From: Nannocystis sp.
GTDB lineage: Bacteria > Myxococcota_A > Polyangia > Nannocystales > Nannocystaceae
Length of the DNA: 64,000 nt
Direction of reading: 5' to 3'
Assembly: GCF_016714285.1 (NCBI RefSeq)
Contig: NZ_JADJNN010000012.1
Coordinates: 62,001 to 126,000, forward strand
Shown here: piece after piece, positions 18,345-25,124 of the stretch
How positions within the stretch are numbered: the stretch's first letter is position 1
Layout of the letters: each line of letters starts with the position of its first letter
Program-made: the position numbers and the translations under genes
Notes under the pieces: model-generated
What the model was told of the DNA's origin: nothing
Seen by the model: the letters and a program-made list of their open reading frames with translations, nothing else
Database searches by the model: none

Positions 18345-19874
18345 ATGGCTACGTACAATGTCGAGAATCAGTGGGGTGGAAACAGCGCGCCGTGGCATCC
18401 GGGGGGGAGCTACGTACTGGGCGGTCGTGACACCCAGAGTGTCGTCGCGATCGACGTGACCTCCCCAGACGGCGGCCAGACGCTGGTCGGGACGATGACC
18501 TACGAGGGGGAAGGTCCGATCGGATTCAGGGGCACGTTGACCGGCGACAACAACTTCGATGTGCAGAACCAATGGGGCGGGGACGCTGCGCCCTGGCACC
18601 CCGGGGGGACCTGGGTCATCGGAGGTCGCGTCGGCCAGAATGTCGTCGCGCTCAGTGTCAGCTCGGCGGACGGAGGCCGGACCCTGACCGGGACGATGAC
18701 CTACGCGGGCGAGGGTCCGATCGGGTTCACCGGCACGCTGCAGCCGGCGCCCCCGATCGCGAACCCGGAGCCGCCGGCGAACCCGGAGCCGCCGGCGAAC
18801 CCGGAGCCGCCGGTGAACCCGCCGTCGCGGCCGTGGATCTTCGTTCAGGGGCTGGACAGCGCCGGCGGTGACATCGGGAACTTCGGGGGCGGCAGGCCCT
18901 CCGACGAGATGATCGCCCAGGCGGATGCGACCCCGGGCTGCATCGCGTTCAATACGAACGGCTGGTTCAAGAACGTCCTCCTTCCGCGCGACCAGTGGAC
19001 GCGGTGGTCGGACAATCCCAATGAGGGCATGTGGGTCCGCGAGGGTGCGGACGTGCCCGCGCCGCCGGTGGAACCGCCGGCTCCTCCGAGTGAGCCGCCG
19101 CCGCGCACGCCCGTGGACTTCTCCGACCGCGGTGCGATCGTCACGCCGATCCTCAATGTCTCGGACATCGGCGCGAGCATCCGGTGGCTCGAGGCGCTCG
19201 GGTGGACCCGCCGCAACGTGTACAACGCCGGAGGCGCGGTCCCCGACGTGCACGCCGAGGCTGACGTGGCGACCGCGCTGTTCGCCACGCTGCGCTTCGG
19301 GTACGGCCAGATCTTCCTCAGCCTGAACGCCCAGGGCCTGCGCGGCGGGCTCGCGGTCGGCCCGGGCAGTGGCGAGGACGCCGGCGCGACGTGGATGTAC
19401 TGGTATATGAGCTCGCCGGCCGAGGTCGACGAGATCTTCGCGCGCGCCACCGCGGCCGGTGTCACGATCGTGGCGGCGCCCGAGGCCAAGCCGTGGGGTG
19501 AGCACGAGCTGCGCCTCGCCCACCCGGATGGCCACGTGTTCCGCATCGCCGCGACGATCATCGCGCCTGCGCCCGAGCCGGTGCCGGAGCCCGAGCCGGC
19601 CCCCACGCCCGAGCCGGAGGCGAAGGTGACGGTGTTCGAACACGGCGACTACCAGGGTCGCAGCCAGGAGCTGGTCGTCGGCTACAACGCCGGCCCGCTC
19701 GCGGTCGGCAACGACGTCATCAGCTCGGTGCGGGTGCCCAGGGGCTTCCGCGTGACGCTCTACGAGCACGGCCCCGGCACCGGCCGGGAGCTCGTCCTGA
19801 CCGAGGACAGGTCCTCGCTGCCCGACTTCAATGATGTGACATCGAACATCCTGGTCGAGCGCATCGAAGGATAG
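18345..19874 (+). CDS. OAA-family lectin fused to PAN-like, VOC and beta/gamma-crystallin domains
   Basis: 509 residues, no signal peptide. Residues 1-67 and 68-134 are two OAA-type lectin repeats (NQWGG, then APWHPGG, then MTYxGEGPIGF). Numbering matches Oscillatoria agglutinin: Trp10, Arg95 and Glu123 form one sugar site, Trp77, Arg28 and Glu56 the other, all present, so high-mannose glycan binding is likely. A Pro-Glu linker (135-161) leads to a 70-residue segment (163-233; GGDIGN, PGCIAFNTNGWFKN) that looks PAN/apple-like. A second linker precedes a glyoxalase/VOC domain (about 264-405), and after a third linker a beta/gamma-crystallin domain ends the protein (427-507), with two calcium-type motifs NDVISS and NDVTSN. 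Lectin and crystallin assignments are strong, VOC good, PAN-like tentative. The weak ribosome site is GGGGGCAAC. Confidence 0.88.
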   Translation: MATYNVENQWGGNSAPWHPGGSYVLGGRDTQSVVAIDVTSPDGGQTLVGTMTYEGEGPIGFRGTLTGDNNFDVQNQWGGDAAPWHPGGTWVIGGRVGQNVVALSVSSADGGRTLTGTMTYAGEGPIGFTGTLQPAPPIANPEPPANPEPPANPEPPVNPPSRPWIFVQGLDSAGGDIGNFGGGRPSDEMIAQADATPGCIAFNTNGWFKNVLLPRDQWTRWSDNPNEGMWVREGADVPAPPVEPPAPPSEPPPRTPVDFSDRGAIVTPILNVSDIGASIRWLEALGWTRRNVYNAGGAVPDVHAEADVATALFATLRFGYGQIFLSLNAQGLRGGLAVGPGSGEDAGATWMYWYMSSPAEVDEIFARATAAGVTIVAAPEAKPWGEHELRLAHPDGHVFRIAATIIAPAPEPVPEPEPAPTPEPEAKVTVFEHGDYQGRSQELVVGYNAGPLAVGNDVISSVRVPRGFRVTLYEHGPGTGRELVLTEDRSSLPDFNDVTSNILVERIEG

Positions 19875-19885
19875 CCGGCGCGGCG

Positions 19886-19918
19886 CCGGAGCTCGCGGCG
19901 GAAGGCTGCGAGCTCCGG
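19886..19918 (+). terminator. Hairpin downstream of the lectin gene
   Basis: CCGGAGCTCGC (19886-19896), an 11-nt loop, then the exact reverse complement GCGAGCTCCGG (19908-19918). It begins 12 bp after the lectin stop codon. No T-tract follows. Confidence 0.55.
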
Positions 19919-20034
19919 GCCGCCTCCTCGTGCATGGCCCATGGTCATGCCGGCGAGCCAATCAATCTGTGCGGGGTTCAACCTCGCGTTGCCGGATCCC
20001 GGGACCAGTCGGCCCGGGATATCGATGGTCGCCA

Positions 20035-20994
20035 TTACTCACAACGCAGGTATACGTCGATGACCTCGCCGTGGGCCTGCGAGGTGTTGTGATTGAGGGT
20101 GAAGGCAGCGCGCTCGCGGCTGCAGTTGCCCCGGGCATCGCAGACGGGGGCGAGGTGGTAATCGAGGCTGATGGCGGCGACGCCGTGGGCGTGGAGGGGG
20201 AGCAGCTCCCATCCGGTGGATCGGCGATCGCTGTCGTAGTCGGACCAGAGCAGGAGCTCGGGCCAGGCGAGGTCAGCGGGGGTGATGGCGCCGTCGAGGT
20301 TGGAGTCGACGCTGGCGAGGGCGGCGAAGCCGTGGCGAGCGTGGTCGCCGGAGGGGAGGATGGTGCCGTTGCCGAACAGCTCGTGGCCGCCGTCGATGGA
20401 GCCGCTGCGATCGAGGTCGCGGGCGAGCCAGGGGGTGGCGGCGGTGGGCCAGTCGGGGGTGGTGCAGGTATTGGTGCTGGAGATGTCGAAGGACGCGCCG
20501 CTCTGCGGGGCGGTGAAGACGGGGTCGCGGGCGGCGAAGGCGAGCACGAGCGGGGTGCTGCAGCCGGATATCCCATCGTCATATTCGTAGCTGGCGCCGT
20601 ACGCATCCATGCGGCACTCGTTCGCTCCTTCCCCGCTCGAGCAAGGTACGTCCTCACCGGGTTCACATTCGTCCGGGGCGCAGGTGCCCCAGAACGGCGG
20701 GAGACCGGGCGCGGGCGTGACGACGCAACGTTCGACGCCGGGGGTGTTCGCCTCGGTCGTGCAGGCTCTGGTCGCACCCACCTCGCTGCAGGCGTCGAAG
20801 CAGGCGCTCCACACGTTGCCGGGACAGAGCTCGATCCCATCGCCGCAGGCCTGGGCCACGTCGAACGTGCCACACGGTTCTCCTTCATGGCCGGCCGGCT
20901 GGTCGTCATCGCCGGCCGGCTGGTCGTCATCACACGCGCCCGCTGCGAGCGCGACCAGGAATCCATAGTTTCTCGCTGTCCATAGTGTCTTCAT
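20035..20994 (-). CDS. Cys-rich EF-hand lipoprotein, paralog A
   Basis: 319 residues. The signal peptide ends LVALAAGAC, a lipobox. The N-terminal half has repeated cysteine modules (EGEPCGTFDVAQACGDG, WSACFDACSEVGATRAC, FWGTCAPDECEPGEDVPC), like the Cys-rich repeats of myxobacterial surface proteins. The C-terminal half has EF-hand/dockerin-like loops DLDRSGSID and DSNLDGAITPADL plus DYDSDRRSTGWE, so calcium binding is likely. Start ATG at 20994, with GGAGG 5 nt upstream; the upstream paralog's TAA lies just before it, so B and A are translated from one mRNA. The C-terminal half is nearly identical to those of B and C. Role unknown; surface adhesion or protein binding is inference. Confidence 0.8.
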   Translation of the reverse strand: MKTLWTARNYGFLVALAAGACDDDQPAGDDDQPAGHEGEPCGTFDVAQACGDGIELCPGNVWSACFDACSEVGATRACTTEANTPGVERCVVTPAPGLPPFWGTCAPDECEPGEDVPCSSGEGANECRMDAYGASYEYDDGISGCSTPLVLAFAARDPVFTAPQSGASFDISSTNTCTTPDWPTAATPWLARDLDRSGSIDGGHELFGNGTILPSGDHARHGFAALASVDSNLDGAITPADLAWPELLLWSDYDSDRRSTGWELLPLHAHGVAAISLDYHLAPVCDARGNCSRERAAFTLNHNTSQAHGEVIDVYLRCE

Positions 20995-21004
20995 AAGTCC
21001 TCCA

Positions 21005-22265
21005 TTACTCACAGCGCAGATATACATCGATGACCTCGCCGTGGGCGCGGGAGGTGTTGTGATCGAGGGTGAAGGCTGCGCGCTCGCGGCTGCAGTTGCC
21101 ACGGGCGTCGCAGACAGGGGCGAGGTGGTAATCGAGGCTGATGGCGGCGACGCCGTGGGCGTGCAGGGGGAGCAGCTCCCAGCCGGTGGATCGGCGATCG
21201 CTGTCGTAGTCGGACCAGAGCAGGAGCTCGGGCCAGGCGAGGTCTGCGGGGGTGATGGCGCCGTCGTGGTTGGAGTCGACGCTGGCGAGGGCGGCGAAGC
21301 CGTGGCGGGCGTGGTCGCCGGAGGGGAGGAGGGTGCCGTTGCCGAACAGCTCGTGGCCGCCGTCGATGGAGCCGCTGCGATCGAGGTCGCGGGCGAGCCA
21401 GGGGGTGGCGGCGGTGGGCCAGTCGGGGGTGGTGCAGGTATCGGCGCCGGAGATGTCGAAGGCGCGCGGCGCTCTGCGGGGTGGTGAAGACGGGGTCGCG
21501 GGCGTCGAAGGCGAGGACGAGCGGGGTGATGCACGCTTCGTCGTCCCAATGGGTGACGCCAAACTTGTCCACGAGGCACCCCTGCGTCCAGCCCGCAAAC
21601 TCTGAGTCCGGCGGAAATCCGCAGTCCATGGATTCTCCCGGCTCGCAGACGTCCGGGGCGCAGGTGCCCCAAAACGGCCGGGAGCCTGAGCTCTCGACAC
21701 AGCGCTCGATACCAGTGGTATCTTCCGTGATCGTGCACGCCCGGGTCGCACCCAGCTCGCTGCAGGCGTCGAAGCACGCGGTCCACTGACTATAGTTACA
21801 CAACTCGACGCCGTCGGCGCCGCACTCCTGGACCTTGTTGGGCGTGTCGCATGGCACCCCTTCGTGGCTGCAGGTGCTCCAGGAGTGCACGCCAGGAACG
21901 CCGCCGCAGATCTCGAGGCCAGGGGTGTCGTCCCCGGTGGTGCAGGGCCGGGTCGCACCCAGCTCGCAGCTGCAGGTGCTCCAGGAGTGCACGCCAGGAA
22001 CGGCGGTGACGTCGCAGCTCTCGATACCAGGATAGTCGTCTCCGGCCGTGCAGGGCCGGGTCGCACCCGGCTCGTTGCAGGGGTGGACACAGGCGCTCCA
22101 CTCACCACTAACGAGACATACCTCGACGCCGTCACCGCATGCTTGCGCGTGGTGGGGCGTGGCGCATGGCTCGCCTTCGTGACCAGGCGGCTGGTCATCA
22201 TCACACGCGCCCGCTGCGACCGCGAGCAGGAACCCATAGCTTCTCGCTGACCATAGTATGTTCAT
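21005..22265 (-). pseudogene. Cys-rich EF-hand lipoprotein, paralog B, frame broken near 21466-21478
   Basis: Same design as paralogs A and C. It starts MNILWSARSYGFLLAVAAGAC (lipobox) at 22265, and its Cys-rich half is longer because an internal module with GVHSWSTC is duplicated. Reading stays open to the sequence coding TTPQSA. There B has one extra base relative to C (CAGAGCGCCGCGCGCC against CAGAGCGGCGCGCC), and the EF-hand half continues in the next frame to the TAA at 21005-21007. Corrected, the product is about 419 residues. The extra base is not in a homopolymer, so it may be a true mutation. C ends 10 bp upstream of B. Confidence 0.75.
21868..22002 (-). repeat. Duplicated 33-bp segment in paralog B
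   Basis: Identical 33-bp stretches at 21868-21900 and 21970-22002 code for PGVHSWSTC modules. Flanking sequence coding for GATRPC is also repeated, giving a module period of about 102 bp. This accounts for the extra length of B. Confidence 0.8.
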
Positions 22266-22275
22266 AATCTCTCCA

Positions 22276-23091
22276 TTACTCACATCGCAGATATACGTCG
22301 ATGACCTCGCCGTGAGCGCGGGCGCTGTGATTGAGGGTGAAGGCTGCGCGCTCGCGGCTGCAGTTGCCGCGGGGGTCGCAGACAGGGGCGAGGTGGTAGT
22401 CGAGGCTGATCGACGCGACGCCGTGGGCGTGGAGGGGGAGCAGCTCCCAGCCAGTGGAGCGACGATCGCTGTCATAGTCGGACCAGAGCAGGAGCTCGGG
22501 CCAGGCGAGGTCAGCGGGGGTGATGGCGCCGTCGAGGTTGGAGTCGACGCTGGCGAGGGCCGCGAAGCCGTGGCGAGCATGGTCGCCGGAGGGGAGGAGG
22601 GTGCCGTTGCCGAAGAGCTCGTGGCCGCCGTCGATGGAGCCGCTGCGATCGAGGTCGCGGGCGAGCCAGGGGGTGGCGGCGGTGGGCCAGTCGGGGGTGG
22701 TGCAGGTATCGGCGCCGGAGATGTCGAAGGGCGCGCCGCTCTGCGGGGTGGTGAAGACGGGGTCGCGGGCGTCGAAGGCAAGCACGAGCGGGGTGTCGCA
22801 ATCGTCGAAGGTGTCCGCGGGGCTGGCGACGCCATCGTTGTCCACAACGCAGGTCGTCGTGAATTCCGAATGTGTGCACTTCACGTCTTCACCGGGCTCG
22901 CAGAGGTCCGGGGCGCAGGTGCCCCACACCGGCCGGGAGCCGGAGCCCTCGACGCAGCGCTCGACCCACGGCATGTCGTCCTCGCTGCACGGCCGGGTCT
23001 CGCCGATCTCGCTGCAATGCTTGCCCTCGCACGCGCCCGCTGCGAGCGCGACCAGGAATCCACCGCTGCGCACCCACGACAACGCGTTCAT
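22276..23091 (-). CDS. Cys-rich EF-hand lipoprotein, paralog C
   Basis: 271 residues, the first and shortest gene of the three-gene operon C-B-A. The signal peptide MNALSWVRSGGFLVALAAGAC ends in a lipobox. One Cys-rich module follows (CSEIGETRPCSEDD, VWGTCAPDLCEPGEDVKC), then the conserved half with EF-hand-like loops DLDRSGSID and DSNLDGAITPADL, ending DVYLRCE. GAGGAGG lies 4-5 nt before the ATG. The near identity of the C-terminal halves of A, B and C at DNA level points to recent tandem duplication or gene conversion. Function unknown. Confidence 0.82.
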   Translation of the reverse strand: MNALSWVRSGGFLVALAAGACEGKHCSEIGETRPCSEDDMPWVERCVEGSGSRPVWGTCAPDLCEPGEDVKCTHSEFTTTCVVDNDGVASPADTFDDCDTPLVLAFDARDPVFTTPQSGAPFDISGADTCTTPDWPTAATPWLARDLDRSGSIDGGHELFGNGTLLPSGDHARHGFAALASVDSNLDGAITPADLAWPELLLWSDYDSDRRSTGWELLPLHAHGVASISLDYHLAPVCDPRGNCSRERAAFTLNHSARAHGEVIDVYLRCE

Positions 23092-23220
23092 AAAGCCTCC
23101 TCACGATATCGAACATACAGATACCACCGCGAGCGTGACAGAATCTCGGCGAAGGCGCAAGGGCCGCAATTCGGCCGCGTTCACGCGTTCCCGGCCCTTG
23201 CCGGTCGGTCCGGGAGCCGT

Positions 23221-23350
23221 TCGGCCTGTGATACCCTGCGTCCGTGGACGAGGAGCGTCACGTACGCCGAGCCCACTGCCCGACCTGGGTCCGTCGGCCT
23301 GGTGACCCGGATGACGACGATGTCCGTGATGCGGCGCCGAGGTGTCCCTG
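23221..23350 (+). pseudogene. Partial upstream copy of the small gene at 23393
   Basis: This segment repeats the next gene's promoter and first codons exactly 150 bp upstream. TCGGCCTGTGATACCCTGCG is shared, and GTG at 23243 replaces the ATG at 23393. It codes VDEERHVRRAHCPTWVRRPG and stays similar for about 35 codons, then stops at TGA in a different frame. It is a tandem duplication carrying only the 5' part of the gene. Confidence 0.7.
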
Positions 23351-23381
23351 ACGGACCGAGCTGCGACGTTCGGCCTGTGAT

Positions 23382-23387
23382 ACCCTG
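23382..23387 (+). promoter_or_regulatory. Putative extended -10 TGATACCCT, leaderless start
   Basis: TACCCT at 23382-23387 with TG one base upstream ends 5 nt before the ATG at 23393. The same element is duplicated 150 bp upstream at 23232-23237 before the GTG at 23243. Confidence 0.5.
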
Positions 23388-23392
23388 CGTCC

Positions 23393-23611
23393 ATGGACGA
23401 GGAGCGTCGCGCACGCCGGGCCAACTCCCCGACCTGGGTCCGTCGGCCTGGCGACCCGGACGACGAAGATGCCCGTGATGCCGCGTACTGGGCGTCCCTG
23501 ACGGTCGCCGAGCGCGTGAATCTCGTCTGGGAACTCAGCCAAGAGCAGTGGGCGATGCTACCGGAGGTGGCGCATGCGAGGGCGCTCGAGCGGTTGCCAC
23601 CTCGCACCTGA
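23393..23611 (+). CDS. Small charged protein, hypothetical
   Basis: 72 residues: a basic, Arg-rich N-terminus (MDEERRARRANSPTWVRRPG), an acidic middle (DPDDEDARDAAYW), and an amphipathic C-terminus (SLTVAERVNLVWELSQEQW). The last motif, with spaced Leu/Val/Trp, is common in short proteins of unknown function, some in toxin-antitoxin or nucleotidyltransferase contexts; I cannot name the family. There is no Shine-Dalgarno; the start is set by the extended -10 five bases upstream and by conservation of the start region in the duplicated copy. The ORF lies between two segments related to the lipoprotein array. Confidence 0.5.
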   Translation: MDEERRARRANSPTWVRRPGDPDDEDARDAAYWASLTVAERVNLVWELSQEQWAMLPEVAHARALERLPPRT

Positions 23612-23682
23612 GTGCGTCCTGGATCTGATTCTGTTCAGCGGTCACCGGGCGTGCGAGCGGCATAGAGGGTCCTGCGCCTGGG

Positions 23683-23762
23683 GTGATGGCGCCGTCGAGG
23701 CTGGCGTGGTCGCCGGAGGGGGTGCCGTTGCCGAACATCTCGTGGCCGCCGTCGATGGAGCC
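23683..23762 (-). pseudogene. Remnant of an EF-hand lipoprotein paralog
   Basis: The minus strand codes SIDGGHEMFGNG, then TPSGDHA joined to SLDGAITP. These are the EF-hand parts of paralogs A-C with two in-frame deletions (about 2 and 14 codons). Nothing recognisable of the family is left on either side, so this is a fourth, decayed copy of the array. Confidence 0.75.
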
Positions 23763-23790
23763 ACTCCAGCGCGCCCGCGCGTGCGGACGA

Positions 23791-24096
23791 TCATTCGACC
23801 GAAAGTGTATTGAGCCTCGCGTCGATGGCCCGGAGTATCGCTCCGCGAGTGCTATCTGTCATCCCAGTGACCTGAACGTGCTTTCGGAACCACGGTTTGC
23901 CTTTCTCTGCCACCAGAACGCCGAACAGCTCATCGGCGAAGGATTCGCTCAATGTGCGAATCCCTGTGCAATCTACGGTCACCGATTCGGTCGCGTGTGC
24001 GAGCATGTTGCGGATGGCGACGCGAATGCCCGCGCCAGTTGTACGGCTGCTGAGGTCAGTTCCGTAGTTAATCAGTACAATAAGCGCAGACGTCAT
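23791..24096 (-). CDS. STAS-like protein (DUF4325 type)
   Basis: 101 residues. The key segment is DCTGIRTLSESFADELFG, the DUF4325 signature (Asp then Ser-x-Ser-Phe-Ala-Asp-Glu). The fold should resemble STAS anti-anti-sigma proteins, where a serine in this region can be phosphorylated. The start ATG at 24096 overlaps the TGA of the upstream GHKL gene (ATGA), so translation is coupled. Together they look like a partner-switching pair, kinase/ATPase plus STAS-like partner, but no sigma factor is nearby. GC content is lower than in neighbouring genes, which suggests transfer. Confidence 0.75.
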   Translation of the reverse strand: MTSALIVLINYGTDLSSRTTGAGIRVAIRNMLAHATESVTVDCTGIRTLSESFADELFGVLVAEKGKPWFRKHVQVTGMTDSTRGAILRAIDARLNTLSVE

Positions 24097-25016
24097 AGGC
24101 CGAGATCCTCCGCCAAAGATTGCAAACGTGGAGATGAAAGGTCCCAGCTCATCGCCTGAGCGCTGGCCGGGAAGAGCGTAATGTTGAGCATGACGCCTGG
24201 CCAAGGCAGAGGTGTGAGCGCGTAAGCACTCGTGCCATCCTTGTTCATCGTAAACGAAGTGTCTCCTGTCCAGATCCAGAGCTCGCCACCGCTCGCGCGG
24301 ATGAGCTCAGTCAGGAGGTGGAGACCCCATCCCATGTGGTGGTCTCGCTGATCCGATCCACCCTCCGATTCGGCGTAGGGGTCGCCTTGCACGATCGCGT
24401 CTTGCGGGAGTGTTCTGGCGGTGTGACGACCGGCGGTGTTGCCCTTCTTCAAGCACCATCGGATGGCATCCTCGTGATTCGTGATTGATGGTTGGGCCCG
24501 TCGGACGTTGCTCAAGAATCCGCACCCAGCATCCGCGACCGAGAGCTCGAGGCGAGCCGGGTGGTCACTGCGACTTGGGTAGAACTGTGCCGCGGAAAAT
24601 CCCCTCCCATCCGCATGAGAGGCAATATTATCATGCAACTCGCCCACAACGCGTGCCATGGCATCGATCGCAGCGCGCGGCATTCCGCCGAGTTGGGCGA
24701 AGATGAGATCATTGATCGTTTGATTGCACGCTTCGATCTCTGCGTGGTGAAATAGCGTCGTGAGTGGGCTCCAAGTCTGGCCTTGCTGTCCCCGGCGGGC
24801 CTTGCTCATGGCCGCGTGATTGGCGGCGAGGGCGTCGTCGAGCCCGCTCAGCTTCGCGTACTCTTGAGTGTCGTTCACGAAATCTACATGCAATTGTCCG
24901 CGGGCGATGCGCGTGCATGCCAAGAACGTGGCGATCGCTGGCTGGATAAATCGAACCTCGATCGGCTCCTTGCGGCTCGCGCGCGACCACATGGTGATGA
25001 CGGCTCTATCTAACAT
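24093..25016 (-). CDS. GHKL-type ATP-binding protein
   Basis: 307 residues. The C-terminal half carries a histidine-kinase-like ATPase fold: N-box ELHDNIASHA, G1 box VADAGCGF and a G2-like GWGLHLLTELIRASGGEL. No phosphoacceptor histidine domain, receiver or membrane segment is seen; the N-terminal 110 residues resemble no family I can name. ATG at 25016 is the first start, ATG 24992 the next. The gene overlaps the STAS-like gene by 4 bp. The GHKL-plus-STAS arrangement resembles anti-sigma/anti-anti-sigma modules, so its output may be control of an unseen partner, by phosphorylation or binding. Codon use is clearly less GC-biased than in neighbouring genes. Confidence 0.75.
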   Translation of the reverse strand: MLDRAVITMWSRASRKEPIEVRFIQPAIATFLACTRIARGQLHVDFVNDTQEYAKLSGLDDALAANHAAMSKARRGQQGQTWSPLTTLFHHAEIEACNQTINDLIFAQLGGMPRAAIDAMARVVGELHDNIASHADGRGFSAAQFYPSRSDHPARLELSVADAGCGFLSNVRRAQPSITNHEDAIRWCLKKGNTAGRHTARTLPQDAIVQGDPYAESEGGSDQRDHHMGWGLHLLTELIRASGGELWIWTGDTSFTMNKDGTSAYALTPLPWPGVMLNITLFPASAQAMSWDLSSPRLQSLAEDLGL

Positions 25017-25124
25017 CCGCGGTGTCCTTGATGGTGCGATCCCTGTTGCACTCTACACTGGAAGTGGTGCCCAGGCACGTGACGATTGTCCGTGTATTGT
25101 CTCACGAAAACGAGGACCAGGCTC

